Shown: positions 8,747-18,076, counted from the first letter of the stretch. The stretch is DNA of 64,000 nucleotides from Lysobacter enzymogenes (GCF_900106525.1 NZ_FNOG01000002.1:535563-599562), one strand, 5' to 3'. Numbers and translations: made by a program. Notes: generated by a model not told the origin, from the letters alone.

Positions 8747-8766
8747 CACGCGCTGCGGGGCGCGTG
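8747..8766 (-). other. Candidate expression-platform hairpin of the SAM riboswitch
   Basis: CACGCGC (8747-8753) and GCGCGTG (8760-8766) can pair with a 6-base loop just downstream of the aptamer and about 45 bases before the start codon. There is no T tract, so it may control ribosome access or Rho-dependent termination more than intrinsic termination. Confidence 0.4.
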
Positions 8767-8773
8767 TTCGCAA

Positions 8774-8907
8774 CCATCTTCCGACCGTCGCCTCGACGCC
8801 TGAAAGGCGCGGGCGGGCCGCAGGAATTGGCACCTTCACGCAGCTTGCGCTGCGTTGGGTTGCCCCGGCTTCTAAGGGCCTGTCCCTCAGCCGGTCTCGA
8901 TGGATGG
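8774..8907 (-). promoter_or_regulatory. SAM-I (S-box) riboswitch
   Basis: Read on the minus strand, this leader has the SAM-I core in the right order. P1 is CCATC/GATGG. P2 is CCGGCTGAGGGACAGGCCC with GAAGCCGG. Then come GGCAACC, the P3 hairpin ACGCAGCGCAAGCTGCGT, the conserved GAAGGTGCCAATTCC, a P4 region and the closing AAGATGG. It ends about 75 bases before the metX-like start codon. SAM binding to this aptamer class normally turns expression off, so the metX-like/metB/hom operon should be repressed when SAM is plentiful. Confidence 0.92.
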
Positions 8908-9046
8908 GCACAGTCTGCCGAGCGTATGGAGGCGTGTCAATCGCTTCATCCGCATATAGCGATTTATTATTTAGCGCCCGCCCGGACGCGGCCGCCGGCC
9001 CCCGCTTGCCGCGCGCTTGTCGTCGGCGCCGCATACACTTGCGCCG

Positions 9047-10147
9047 ATGAACAGCCGCCTCGCCGCCGTTTTCCTCGCCAGCGCCCTGCTCAGCGCCTGC
9101 GCCTCGGCGCCGCCGCGCGCGCCCGAAGCGCGCCGCGTGCTCGCGCCGCCGGCCGGGACGCTGACCCTGCCCGAACGTTTCGTGTCCGCGCCCAGCCCGC
9201 AGGACGAGCTGGATTCGCTGGCCACCTGGCCCGCCGCCGACGGCTCGACCTGGCTGATCGCCAGCGCCAAATCGACCCACCGCCTGGCCGTGTACGACGC
9301 CGACAGCGGCAAGCGCCTGCGCGAATCCGGTGGCAAGGGCGAGGCGCTGGGCCAGTTCAAGCGCCCCAACGGCCTGGCGGTGTTCGGCGACTACCTGTTC
9401 GTGGCCGAGCGCGACAACCACCGCGTGCAGGTGCTGCGCCTGCCCGAGCTGACGCCGCTGGGCAGCTTCGGCGAAGCGCAACTGCGCAGCCCCTACGGCC
9501 TGTGGCTCAACGAAACCGCGCCGGGCGAGCTGGAGGTCTACGTCACCGACAACTTCATGTACGGCGCCCGCTTCGACCAGGTGCCGGCGCTGAACGAACT
9601 CGACCAGCGCGTGCGCCGCTACCGCCTGCGCTTCGACGAGGCCGACCGCCTCAGCAGCGAATACCTGGGCGCGTTCGGCGACACCAGCGACGCGGCCGCG
9701 CTGCGCATCGTCGAGTCCATCGCCGGCGACGCCGCCGGCGACCGCCTGCTGATCGCCGACGAAGACCTCAGCCGCGCCTCGACCCTGCGCGAATACACCC
9801 TGGCCGGCCGCTACACCGGTCGCGCGGTGCCGGCGGGCAGCTTCCAGGCCCAGGCCGAGGGCGTGGCGCTGTGGAACTGCGCGCACGGCGCCGGGTACTG
9901 GATCGCGGTCGACCAGCTCGACCCGCAGACCGTGTTCCATGTGTTCGAACGCGACAGCCTGCGCCGGGTCGGCAGCTTCCGCGGCGAGGCGACCGCGCAC
10001 ACCGACGGCATCGCCGTGCACGCCGCTGCCACCCGCGCCTTTCCCTACGGCGCGCTGTACGCGGTGGACGACGACCGCGCGGTGACCGCCTTCGACCTGG
10101 GCGATGTGGCCCGCGCCCTGCAACTGCAGGCGGACTGTCTCGACTAG
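9047..10147 (+). CDS. Beta-propeller lipoprotein (NHL/phytase-like)
   Basis: A 366-aa lipoprotein: the N-terminus MNSRLAAVFLASALLSAC has a lipobox with Cys at residue 18. The rest shows blades of a beta-propeller with NHL-type features (GQFKRPNGLAVFGDYLFVAE, DNHRVQV, GEAQLRSPYGLWL) and later SIAGDAAGDRLLIADED and TAHTDGIAVH segments like those in phytase-like propellers. It probably sits in the outer membrane or periplasm. The substrate is unknown and I would not call it a phytase from sequence alone. It is transcribed away from the SAM-riboswitch operon, and the M23 peptidase gene follows 87 bases later on the same strand. Confidence 0.75.
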   Translation: MNSRLAAVFLASALLSACASAPPRAPEARRVLAPPAGTLTLPERFVSAPSPQDELDSLATWPAADGSTWLIASAKSTHRLAVYDADSGKRLRESGGKGEALGQFKRPNGLAVFGDYLFVAERDNHRVQVLRLPELTPLGSFGEAQLRSPYGLWLNETAPGELEVYVTDNFMYGARFDQVPALNELDQRVRRYRLRFDEADRLSSEYLGAFGDTSDAAALRIVESIAGDAAGDRLLIADEDLSRASTLREYTLAGRYTGRAVPAGSFQAQAEGVALWNCAHGAGYWIAVDQLDPQTVFHVFERDSLRRVGSFRGEATAHTDGIAVHAAATRAFPYGALYAVDDDRAVTAFDLGDVARALQLQADCLD

Positions 10148-10234
10148 AACGTCGGCCCCCCTGGATAACCGCCGCCTCGATCCGGACCGTCCCGGCTAGG
10201 ATGCCCCCGATTGGCCCCCGCCTTCCGCCGACCC

Positions 10235-11194
10235 ATGCCGCGCCCGACCCCATCCCACCTCCGCCCCGCCGTCGCTACCGCCCTCGCCGCCGCGCTCGCG
10301 CTCGCCGCTGCCGGCGCGCAGGCCGGCAAGCTTTATCGCTGGACCGACCGCAACGGTGTGACCCACTACGGCGACCGCGCGCCCAGCCAAACGGCCGCAG
10401 CCGCCGCGGGCGCCGCCGAGGTCAAGGTGATCCCGTTCCGCTCCGAGCCCAGCTCGATCGCGCGCCTGCGCGTGCAGCAGGACGGCGACCGCTACCTGGC
10501 CTGGGCCGACAACACCCTGGCCGGGCCGATCGAGGTGCGGCTGGACTTCAACCACAGCAACAACATCATCGGCAGCCCGCTGCTGCCGGCCAGCGCCACC
10601 CTGGACCCGCGCGGCAGCGCGGTGATCAGCGTGCTCAGCGCGCAAGACCCCGGCCGCGGCGGCGATTTCGAACTGAGCATGCGCTCGGTGCCGGGCGACC
10701 CGCGCGCGCGGCCGCAGAACGTCGAATACCTGCTGCCGCTGCGCCAGCAGCAGTTCCGCATCGACCAGGGCTACGGCGGCCATTTCAGCCACAGCGAGCC
10801 CGAACACCGCTACGCCCTGGATTTCGCCGCCGACATCGGCACCCCGGTGCTGGCCGCGCGCGACGGCACGGTGATGCAGGTCGAGTCCGACTTCGACAAG
10901 GCCGGGCTCAACCTGGAGAAGTTCGGCGATCGCGCCAACTTCGTGCGCATCCTGCACGACGACGGCACGATGGCCCTGTACGCCCACCTCAAGGGCGACG
11001 ACGGGGTGATGGTGCGGGTCGGCCAGCGCGTGCGCGCCGGCCAGCAGATCGGCCTGTCGGGCAACACCGGCTTCAGCACCGGCCCGCATCTGCACTTCAC
11101 CGTGCAGGTCAACCGCGGCATGCGCCTGGAATCGATCCCGGTCCGCATGACCGGCCCGCAAGGCCCCCTGCGCCTGTCCGGCGGCGGCCGCTAA
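10235..11194 (+). CDS. Secreted M23 (LytM) metallopeptidase with N-terminal DUF4124
   Basis: Periplasmic peptidoglycan endopeptidase-like protein of 319 aa. An N-terminal signal sequence ends AGAQAG near residue 30. A DUF4124 motif (KLYRWTDRNGVTHYGDRAP, about 32-50) follows. The C-terminal M23 domain (about 180-300) carries the zinc-site motifs HRYALDFAADIG (H...D) and HLHFTV, with YAHL and GNTGFSTGPHLHF intact, so it should be catalytically competent. The ATG at 10235 is used; an in-frame TTG lies 8 codons upstream. No cognate partner such as an FtsEX or EnvC-like gene is adjacent. Confidence 0.9.
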   Translation: MPRPTPSHLRPAVATALAAALALAAAGAQAGKLYRWTDRNGVTHYGDRAPSQTAAAAAGAAEVKVIPFRSEPSSIARLRVQQDGDRYLAWADNTLAGPIEVRLDFNHSNNIIGSPLLPASATLDPRGSAVISVLSAQDPGRGGDFELSMRSVPGDPRARPQNVEYLLPLRQQQFRIDQGYGGHFSHSEPEHRYALDFAADIGTPVLAARDGTVMQVESDFDKAGLNLEKFGDRANFVRILHDDGTMALYAHLKGDDGVMVRVGQRVRAGQQIGLSGNTGFSTGPHLHFTVQVNRGMRLESIPVRMTGPQGPLRLSGGGR

Positions 11195-11210
11195 GCCGCA
11201 CGAAGCCCCC

Positions 11211-11297
11211 TGTAGGAGCGACGCGAGTCGAGACCGCGGGGCTTCAATCTCGCGCCGGCCGCCGGAGGTCGCGGTCGCGGCTCGCGCCGCTCCTACA
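11211..11297. repeat. Interspersed inverted repeat (TGTAGGAGCG family)
   Basis: Outer arms TGTAGGAGCG and CGCTCCTACA-type ends enclose GTCGAGACCGCGG and GGTCGCGGTCGCGGCTCGCG, forming a large imperfect hairpin of about 87 bases. The same family occurs at 41933-42007. It lies in the prfC promoter region and carries no gene. Confidence 0.8.
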
Positions 11298-11331
11298 AAA
11301 GGCCGCCCCCGGCATCGCCCCGGGCCGCAGG

Positions 11332-11337
11332 TATAAT
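11332..11337 (+). promoter_or_regulatory. Candidate -10 element for prfC
   Basis: TATAAT, a consensus -10, stands 47 bases before the prfC ATG in otherwise very GC-rich DNA. No good -35 hexamer was found 16-18 bases upstream, so this is a partial promoter call. Confidence 0.45.
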
Positions 11338-11384
11338 CCCCGCCCTCCCCTTGCCTGCCGACGCGCCCCGGGCGCGCCGTTCCC

Positions 11385-12989
11385 ATGTCCGAAGTCACCC
11401 AGCAAGCCCTGCGCCGCCGCACCTTCGCGATCGTTTCGCACCCCGACGCCGGCAAGACCACCCTGACCGAAAAGCTGCTGCTGTTCGGCGGCGCGATCCA
11501 GATGGCCGGCTCGGTCAAGGGCCGCAAGGCCGCGCGCCACGCTACGTCCGACTGGATGGCGCTGGAAAAGGAGCGCGGCATCTCGGTGACCTCCTCGGTG
11601 ATGCAGTTCCCCTACGAGGACTGCATCGTCAACCTGCTCGACACCCCCGGCCACGCCGACTTCGGCGAGGACACCTACCGCGTGCTGACCGCGGTGGACT
11701 CGGCGCTGATGGTGATCGACGTGGCCAAGGGCGTGGAGGAGCGCACGATCAAGCTGATGGAGGTGTGCCGCCTGCGCGACACCCCGATCATGACCTTCAT
11801 CAACAAGCTCGACCGCGAAGGCAAGAACCCGATCGACCTGCTCGACGAAGTCGAGAGCGTGCTCGGCATCCAGTGCGCGCCGATCACCTGGCCGATCGGC
11901 ATGGGCCAGCGCCTCAAGGGCGTGGTCCACCTGCTGACCGGCGAGGTGCACCTGTACGAACAGGGCCGCAACTTCACCCGCCAGGACTCGACCATCTTCG
12001 CCTCGATCGACGACCCGGCCCTGGCCGCGCGCATCGGCGAGAACATGCTGGCCGAACTGCGCGAAGAGCTCGAACTGGTCGAAGGCGCCTCGCATCCGTT
12101 CGACAAGGCCAGGTACCTGGCCGGCGAACAGACCCCGGTGTTCTTCGGCTCGGCGGTCAACAACTTCGGCGTGCAGCTGCTGCTGGACTTCTTCGTCGAG
12201 CACGCGCCCTCGCCCAAGCCGCGCGAGACCACCGGCCGCGAGATTCAGCCGACCGAGGACAAGCTCACCGGCTTCGTGTTCAAGATCCAGGCCAACATGG
12301 ACCCGCAGCACCGCGACCGCGTGGCCTTCATGCGCATCTGCTCGGGCAAGTTCAGCGCCGGCATGAAAGCCTTCCACGCGCGCACCGGCAAGGAGATCAA
12401 GCTGGCCAACGCGCTGACCTTCATGGCCAGCGACCGCGAGATCGCCGAGAGCGCCTATCCCGGCGACGTCATCGGCATCCACAACCACGGCACCATCTCC
12501 ATCGGCGACAGCTTCAGCGAAGGCGAGAACCTGTCCTTCACCGGCATCCCCAACTTCGCCCCGGAACTGTTCCGCCGCGCGCGCCTGCGCGATCCGCTCA
12601 AGCTCAAGCAGTTGCAGAAGGGCCTGGCGCAGCTGTCGGAAGAAGGCGCGACCCAGTTCTTCCGCCCGCTGATGAGCAACGATCTGATCCTCGGCGCGGT
12701 CGGCGTGCTGCAGTTCGACGTGGTCGCCTATCGCCTGAAGGACGAGTACGGCGTGGACGCGAGCTTCGAGCAGGTCAGCGTCGCCACCGCGCGCTGGATC
12801 CGCTGCTCCGATGCCAAGAAGCTCGAAGAGTTCCGCGAGAAGAACGCGCTGAACCTGGCCGTGGACGCGGCCGGCGAGCTGGTCTACCTGGCGCCGACCC
12901 GGGTCAACCTGCAGCTGGCGCAGGAACGCTCGCCGGGCGTGCAGTTCCTGGCCACGCGCGAACACGCCCACGCCGTCGCGCTGGACTGA
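11385..12989 (+). CDS. prfC: Peptide chain release factor 3
   Basis: RF3, the translational GTPase that removes RF1/RF2 from the ribosome after peptide release. The 534-aa length is typical. G-domain motifs are intact: [14 protein letters not shown] (P-loop, about 18-31), the RGISVTSS switch, DTPGHADF (about 87) and NKLD (about 141). The later domains carry GSAVNNFG and [17 protein letters not shown], characteristic of RF3 and not EF-G. It starts at the ATG at 11385, downstream of a TATAAT box. A small conserved-looking gene begins 5 bases after its stop. Confidence 0.97.
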   Translation: MSEVTQQALRRRTFAIVSHPDAGKTTLTEKLLLFGGAIQMAGSVKGRKAARHATSDWMALEKERGISVTSSVMQFPYEDCIVNLLDTPGHADFGEDTYRVLTAVDSALMVIDVAKGVEERTIKLMEVCRLRDTPIMTFINKLDREGKNPIDLLDEVESVLGIQCAPITWPIGMGQRLKGVVHLLTGEVHLYEQGRNFTRQDSTIFASIDDPALAARIGENMLAELREELELVEGASHPFDKARYLAGEQTPVFFGSAVNNFGVQLLLDFFVEHAPSPKPRETTGREIQPTEDKLTGFVFKIQANMDPQHRDRVAFMRICSGKFSAGMKAFHARTGKEIKLANALTFMASDREIAESAYPGDVIGIHNHGTISIGDSFSEGENLSFTGIPNFAPELFRRARLRDPLKLKQLQKGLAQLSEEGATQFFRPLMSNDLILGAVGVLQFDVVAYRLKDEYGVDASFEQVSVATARWIRCSDAKKLEEFREKNALNLAVDAAGELVYLAPTRVNLQLAQERSPGVQFLATREHAHAVALD

Positions 12990-12994
12990 GGCCG

Positions 12995-13483
12995 ATGTCG
13001 CGCCTGCGCCAATGGTGGCTGTACCTGATGAGCAAGCGCAGCGAAGTCGCCGCGCTCGACTACAAGGACGCCTACATGGGCAAGGTGATCATGGACATCC
13101 ACCGCCTGCGCAGCGACAAGGCGCAGGCGCTGGTGCCGCTGAGCGCGCTGCAGCCGATCCACCGCATCGACCGCGAATCGGCGCTGCAGGCCACCCGCGC
13201 GCGGGCGCAGGCGCTGGCCGCGCGCCGCGACGAACTGCTCGCGCGCGGCACGCTCGACCTGGCCGCGCTGAGCGAGATCATCCCCTCGGTCTCGCAGATC
13301 AAGGTCGTCGCCGACGGCGCGCGCTGGCTCGCCTTCGAAGGCAACGGCCGGCTCTACGCGATGCGCGAGGCCTTCGGCGAGGACTGCGCGCTGCAGGTGG
13401 AAGTGGAGGAATACCGCTTCGCCAAGCCGCACAAGATCCAGCGCCGGCTGCGCCGGATCCGCCGGCTCAACGCGCTGGAGTAA
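12995..13483 (+). CDS. Hypothetical protein, possible ParB/Srx-fold, 162 aa
   Basis: Starts MSRLRQWWLYLMSKRSEVAA five bases after the prfC stop, so it is probably co-transcribed. The sequence contains VPLSALQPIHRID near residue 45 and GARWLAFEGNGRLYAMREAF near residue 107, an arrangement reminiscent of ParB-like nuclease domains where a backbone-recognition strand is followed by a G-x-R-L helix. It ends in a very basic tail (KPHKIQRRLRRIRRL), suggesting nucleic-acid or ribosome contact. Function is unknown; the ParB likeness is an inference from a short motif. Confidence 0.7.
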   Translation: MSRLRQWWLYLMSKRSEVAALDYKDAYMGKVIMDIHRLRSDKAQALVPLSALQPIHRIDRESALQATRARAQALAARRDELLARGTLDLAALSEIIPSVSQIKVVADGARWLAFEGNGRLYAMREAFGEDCALQVEVEEYRFAKPHKIQRRLRRIRRLNALE

Positions 13484-13616
13484 ACGCGACCGGCGCCGAT
13501 CTGCGCGCGCCGAACCATTCGTCCCGATGGCCGCCGCCGTTCGGCGCGCGATGTCTGCGTGCGTTGGGCTAGCATGTCGATGCCGGCAAGGAGCCGGTTT
13601 TCTAAGGGGGAAGGGT

Positions 13617-13892
13617 ATGAGTGCGTTGTTGATGGGCCTGATGATCGTGGGCGGCCTGATCTGCTTTGGCGCTGGACTGTGGCTGCTGGTGTTGGCGTTC
13701 CAGGAAAGCGTTTGGTGGGGCTTGGGCTCGCTGCTGCTTTCGCCGGTCATGCTGGTGTTCGTGATCCTGCATTGGAACAAAGCCAAGGTACCGTTCCTGA
13801 TCAACTTGGGCGGCCTCGCGCTGGTGATCGTCGGCGCCGTGATGCTGCCGAACTACGGCCCGCCCACGGCCTCCGTTCCAGCCGGCTATTAA
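13617..13892 (+). CDS. Small membrane protein, 91 aa
   Basis: A 91-aa product with three predicted hydrophobic segments (about 4-27, 35-52 and 60-77) and little else, ending in a short hydrophilic tail. It starts at the ATG at 13617 after a strong purine-rich ribosome site (AAGGGGGAAGGG). No family is recognised. An inverted repeat at 13922-13947 follows the stop. Confidence 0.7.
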   Translation: MSALLMGLMIVGGLICFGAGLWLLVLAFQESVWWGLGSLLLSPVMLVFVILHWNKAKVPFLINLGGLALVIVGAVMLPNYGPPTASVPAGY

Positions 13893-13921
13893 GGGGCCAT
13901 GGCTGAACCGGCTGAAGTTCG

Positions 13922-13947
13922 CGCCGGCGCCCCTCGCGGCGCCGGCG
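13922..13947. other. Strong hairpin after the small membrane protein gene
   Basis: CGCCGGCGCC and GGCGCCGGCG form a 10-bp GC stem with a 6-base loop, followed by TAAAACC with no T tract. It may protect the 3' end of the transcript or act in termination. Confidence 0.4.
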
Positions 13948-14056
13948 TAAAACCGCCACCGCCCTCGCCAATCCGCGACGCCGCGCACTTAACCCCAACA
14001 GTCCGTTCGCCGCGGCCGCGAGCATTCTCCCCCAGTCGCGCTAGGATGCTGGAACC

Positions 14057-14734
14057 ATGACCGCCGCCCACGCCCCCGCACACGGCGACCACTCGATCCG
14101 CGAGGAAATCGCCAACGCCCTCACCCACGGTCTCGGCGCCACCGCCGCGCTGGCCGGCGGGTCGGTGATGATCACCCTGGCCGCGCTGCACGGCGACGCC
14201 TGGCAATTGGGCAGCGCGATCGTGTTCGGCGTCAGCCTGCTGCTGCTGTATATCGCCTCCACGCTCTATCACGCGATCCAGCACCCCATCGCCAAGGGCC
14301 GGCTGAAGGTGTTCGACCATTGCGCGATCTACCTGCTGATCGCCGGCACCTACACCCCGTTCACCCTGATCGGCCTGCGCGGGCCGTGGGGTTGGGGCCT
14401 GTTCGCGGCGATCTGGGCGCTGGCCGCGGCCGGCATCGTGTTCAAGCTGTTCTACACCGGCCGCTTCAAGCTGCTGTCCACCGCCATCTACATCGCCATG
14501 GGCTGGCTGGTGATCGTGGCGGCCAAGCCGCTGCTGGCCGCGCTCGACGCCTGGACGCTCGGCTGGCTGCTCGCCGGCGGCCTGTGCTACACCCTGGGCA
14601 CGGTGTTCTATCACCGCCCCTCGCTGAAGTACTCGCACGCGATCTGGCATCTGTTCGTGATCGCCGGCAGCGTCTGCCATTACGTCTCGGTGCTGTCGCA
14701 AGTGGTGCCCACGCCCGAGGCGATGACGGCCTGA
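14057..14734 (+). CDS. trhA: Hemolysin III / TrhA-family membrane protein
   Basis: Inner-membrane protein of 225 aa with about seven hydrophobic segments. Family signatures are EEIANALTHGLGA at the N-terminus, STLYHAIQH (about 68), FDHCAIYLLIAGTYTPF (about 88) and the C-terminal HAIWHLFVIAGSVCHY. These hold the conserved Asp and His residues thought to bind zinc in the Hly-III/AdipoR superfamily. In bacteria the family is linked to membrane fluidity homeostasis; haemolysis is not implied. It stands alone between a small membrane protein gene and an AsmA gene. Confidence 0.9.
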   Translation: MTAAHAPAHGDHSIREEIANALTHGLGATAALAGGSVMITLAALHGDAWQLGSAIVFGVSLLLLYIASTLYHAIQHPIAKGRLKVFDHCAIYLLIAGTYTPFTLIGLRGPWGWGLFAAIWALAAAGIVFKLFYTGRFKLLSTAIYIAMGWLVIVAAKPLLAALDAWTLGWLLAGGLCYTLGTVFYHRPSLKYSHAIWHLFVIAGSVCHYVSVLSQVVPTPEAMTA

Positions 14735-14861
14735 ACGCCGCACGCGGCGTCCACCGCGCGTTCACCCACGCTTTACCGGGCCCTGGCGATGGTGGGGCCA
14801 CCGTAGCGACCAGGCCCCTGCGCGGGCCGGCCTTTGATGCGGCCGTCCGCGCGCTCTCGCG

Positions 14862-16838
14862 ATGAACTCCGCTTCCGCCATCCCAGAATCTGCCGTCCCA
14901 GACTCCGTCGCCGCCGCGCCGGCGCGCGCATGGCCGCGCCGGCATCCCTGGCTGACCGCGCTGGCCTTGTTGGCGCTGGCATTGGCGGCGCTGATCGCGC
15001 TGTGGGACTGGAACTGGTTCAAGGGCCCGATCGAGCGCCAGGTCGAAGCGCGCACCGGGCGCAAGCTGCAGATCGGCGGCAATCTCGACGTCGACCTCGG
15101 TCGGGTGCCGGTGATCCGCGCCGACGCGCTGAGCTTCGCCAACGCGCCCTGGGCCCAGCAACCGCTGATGGCCAGCGCGCAGCGGCTGGAGCTGGCGATC
15201 GAACTGTGGCCGCTGCTCAAGGGCGACATACGCATCCCCGACATCCGCCTGAGCCAGCCGCGCGTGTACCTGCAAAGCGACCGCGAGCACGGCGGCAACT
15301 GGGTGTTCGGCAACGACGGCGGCGGCGAGCTGCCGACGTTCCGGCGCATCTGGATCGACGACGGCCGCCTGGAATTCCTCGACCCGGCCGACAAGACCGA
15401 CATCCGCCTGGACATCGCCAGCCGCGAACCCAAGCGCGAAGACGCCGCGCCGCCGGTCGAAGTCGCCGGCAAGGGCCGCTGGAAGAACAACGCCTTCACC
15501 CTGCAAGGCCGCGCCGAATCGCCGCTGGAACTGCGCGATACCCGCAATCCCTACCGGCTGAACCTGCGGGCGAGCGCCGGCGCCACCCGCGCCCACGCGC
15601 GCGGCGAGCTGGTCGATCCGTTCCATCTGCGCAATTTCGATCTGCAGTTCGCGCTCAGCGGCAAGAACCTCGCCGACCTGTATCCGCTGATCGGCGTGGC
15701 GATTCCGCCGACGCCGCCGTACGCGCTCGACGGCCGCCTGCGCCGCGACAACGCGCTGTGGCGCTACGACGGCTTCACCGGCAAGGTCGGCGACAGCGAT
15801 CTGGCCGGCAATGCCAGCGTCGATGTCGCCGGCAAGCGGCCGTACCTGCGCGCCGACCTGGTTTCCAAGCGCCTGGACTTCGACGACCTCGCCGGCTTCG
15901 TCGGCGCCGCACCCGAGCAGGGCCGCGGCGAAAGCACCAACCCCGAACTGGCCGCGCAGCACGCGCGCCAGGACGCCCGCGCGCGGCTGCTGCCGGACAC
16001 GCCTTACCACTTGGACAAGCTGCGCTCGATGGACGCCGACGTGAAGCTCAAGGCCGCGCGCATCGAAGCGCCGGGCTGGCCGCTGGACGACATGCAGGCG
16101 CGGCTGCTGCTCGAAGACGGCCTGCTCAAGCTCGATCCGCTGAACTTCGGCGTCGCCGACGGCGACATCCGCGCCACCATCGCCATGGACGCGCGCGCCG
16201 CAACCCTACGCACCCGCGCCGACATCCGCGCCCAGCGCCTGACCCTGGCCGAGCTGATGCCGACGGTGAAGCTGGGCCAGGACGCGATCGGCAAGGTCGG
16301 CGGCCGCATCGCGCTCAGCGGCAGCGGCAACTCCATCGCCGCGATGCTGGCCGGCAGCGACGGCAGCGTCGCCGTCGGCATGGGCCAGGGCCAGATCAGC
16401 AACCTGCTGATGGAATTCACCGGCATCGACGTGGCCGAGATCCTCAAGTTCAAGCTGGTCGGCGACCACAAGATCCCGATCCGCTGCGGCTTCGGCGATT
16501 TCGCGGTGCGCGACGGCGTGATGACGGCCAAGGCGCTGGCCTTCGACACCAGCGACACCGTGCTGATCGGCAGCGGCACGATCGATCTGAACCAGGAAAA
16601 GCTCGACCTGACCATCCGCCCGCGCCCCAAGGACCGCAGCCTGCTGGCGCTGCGCACCCCGCTGCTGGTGACCGGCACCTTCAAGAACCCCAACGCGCGT
16701 CCCGACTACAAGCGCCTGGGCCTGCGCGGCGCCGCGGCGCTGGCGCTGGCCGCGATCGCGCCGCCGGCGGCGTTGCTGGCGACGCTGGAACTGGGGCCGG
16801 GCAAGGACACCGGCTGCGCCGGGCATGTAGTGAACTGA
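14862..16838 (+). CDS. AsmA-family envelope protein
   Basis: A 658-aa protein with an N-terminal membrane anchor (about 31-50), then an AsmA-type beta-strand-rich periplasmic region. Typical segments are GRKLQIGGNLDVDLGRVPVI near residue 66, PDIRLSQPRVYL, and at the C-terminal end GSGTIDLNQEKLDLTIRPRP followed by LVTGTFKNPNARPDY. The family is related to the bridge-like VPS13/AsmA proteins implicated in moving phospholipids between membranes. Which paralogue (AsmA, YhjG and others) is not clear. The gene is convergent with the lipoprotein gene at 16896. Confidence 0.88.
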   Translation: MNSASAIPESAVPDSVAAAPARAWPRRHPWLTALALLALALAALIALWDWNWFKGPIERQVEARTGRKLQIGGNLDVDLGRVPVIRADALSFANAPWAQQPLMASAQRLELAIELWPLLKGDIRIPDIRLSQPRVYLQSDREHGGNWVFGNDGGGELPTFRRIWIDDGRLEFLDPADKTDIRLDIASREPKREDAAPPVEVAGKGRWKNNAFTLQGRAESPLELRDTRNPYRLNLRASAGATRAHARGELVDPFHLRNFDLQFALSGKNLADLYPLIGVAIPPTPPYALDGRLRRDNALWRYDGFTGKVGDSDLAGNASVDVAGKRPYLRADLVSKRLDFDDLAGFVGAAPEQGRGESTNPELAAQHARQDARARLLPDTPYHLDKLRSMDADVKLKAARIEAPGWPLDDMQARLLLEDGLLKLDPLNFGVADGDIRATIAMDARAATLRTRADIRAQRLTLAELMPTVKLGQDAIGKVGGRIALSGSGNSIAAMLAGSDGSVAVGMGQGQISNLLMEFTGIDVAEILKFKLVGDHKIPIRCGFGDFAVRDGVMTAKALAFDTSDTVLIGSGTIDLNQEKLDLTIRPRPKDRSLLALRTPLLVTGTFKNPNARPDYKRLGLRGAAALALAAIAPPAALLATLELGPGKDTGCAGHVVN

Positions 16839-16857
16839 GCGGCGCAGCGGTTCACGG

Positions 16858-16887
16858 CGCGACGCGCGCGACGCGCGCGACGCGCGA
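16858..16887. repeat. Short tandem repeat GCGCGACGCG
   Basis: Between the convergent asmA and lipoprotein genes, a 10-base unit CGACGCGCG(C) is repeated about three times (16858-16887). Confidence 0.7.
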
Positions 16888-16895
16888 AGCCGGGC

Positions 16896-17486
16896 TCAGT
16901 GCGCGGCTGCGCGCACGTAGTCCTTGCCGTCGTAACGCAGGTAGATCGGGCTGGTGCTGCCGTCGTCGTCGGTCTTTTCCAGGTCGTACTCGAATCCGCC
17001 GTCGGCCGAGCGCCGCTGCGCGACCACGCGGATCCGGCGCAGGCAGGATTCGAGGTCCTGGTTGGAGGTCATCGACATCGAAGCCAGATCGAACTCCAGG
17101 TGCCGCAGCACCACCTCGCGACCGTCGCGGCAACGGCCGCCGTCGCGCTTGGGATCGCTCGCCGCTTCGGCGCGCACCAGCGCCTGGTAGACGTCGTCGC
17201 GCTTGCCCTGGGCGAGGATCGCGACCTTGTCGAATTTCTCCGCGCGCTGGTTGAAGAACTCGGCCGCGCCTTCCTCGAGGCTGCGCTCGGCGACGCCGAC
17301 CGCGAGCGTGCGGCCGTCGGCCGAAAGCGTGGCCGCGACCGGCCCCTGGGCCAGATCCGGCGGCGCGGCCGGCTCGACCGGTGCGGCGGCGGACGGCGCG
17401 GCGCGTTCGCAGGCGGCGAGCGACAGCGCGAGCGCGAGAACGGCGAAATACGGGCGAATCGGGCCGAGCGGGCGGAATCCATTCAT
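16896..17486 (-). CDS. Hypothetical lipoprotein, 196 aa
   Basis: The product starts MNGFRPLGPIRPYFAVLALA and has a lipobox LSLAAC with the acylated Cys near residue 26, then a Pro/Ala linker. The mature part has mixed charge, two cysteines (GGRCRDG and ESCLRRI) that could form a disulfide, and a YLRYDGKDYV end. No family recognised; probably an outer-membrane or periplasmic lipoprotein. It stands alone on the minus strand. Confidence 0.72.
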   Translation of the reverse strand: MNGFRPLGPIRPYFAVLALALSLAACERAAPSAAAPVEPAAPPDLAQGPVAATLSADGRTLAVGVAERSLEEGAAEFFNQRAEKFDKVAILAQGKRDDVYQALVRAEAASDPKRDGGRCRDGREVVLRHLEFDLASMSMTSNQDLESCLRRIRVVAQRRSADGGFEYDLEKTDDDGSTSPIYLRYDGKDYVRAAAH

Positions 17487-17647
17487 TGCGGACGATGCCT
17501 ATCCGTAGCAGAAGAGGCCCGACCATAGCAGCCGCGCGGCGGCAGTGACCACGCCGCGCGCAGGCGCCGCCAGCGCGCGCGAGTCCATGCGGGGTATCGG
17601 CGCGAACCCGGCCAAGGCCGGCGCGCACTACGCGATAGGACGAACGA

Positions 17648-18076
17648 TCAGCTGGCGATATACCGCTGCAACTGGTCCAGCTCGACCCGCTGATCCTCGA
17701 TCACCGCCTTGACCAGATCGCCGATCGACACCACGCCGACCACCTGCCCGCCTTCCAGCACCGGCAGGTGGCGGATGCGCCGGTCGGTGACCAGTTGCAT
17801 GCAGTGTTCGGCGGAGTCGCCCAGACTTACGCTGATCACCTGCGCGGTCATGATGTCGCGCACCGGCGTGTCGGCCGACGAACGCCCCTGCAGGACGATC
17901 TTGCGCGCGTAATCGCGCTCGGACAGGATCCCGGCCAGGCGCGCGCCTTCCATCACCAACACCGCGCCGATGCGTTTTTCCGCCATCAGCCGGATCGCGT
18001 CGATCACCGGCGCGTCGGGGCCGATCGCGAAGACCTCAGCGGTCTTCGCCTCCAACAACTGTCTGACTGTGCGCAC
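17648..18076 (-). CDS. Tandem CBS-domain protein
   Basis: A 142-aa protein made of two CBS motifs (about 5-60 and 70-130), with ERDYARKIVLQGRSS between them and VGVVSIGDLVKAVIEDQ at the end. Stand-alone CBS pairs of this size bind adenine nucleotides and act as energy or redox sensors. The start is a GTG at 18076, preceded by a good GGAAGGAGA site. It overlaps the end of the upstream glycosyltransferase gene by 41 bases, so the two are probably co-transcribed. Confidence 0.9.
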   Translation of the reverse strand: MRTVRQLLEAKTAEVFAIGPDAPVIDAIRLMAEKRIGAVLVMEGARLAGILSERDYARKIVLQGRSSADTPVRDIMTAQVISVSLGDSAEHCMQLVTDRRIRHLPVLEGGQVVGVVSIGDLVKAVIEDQRVELDQLQRYIAS

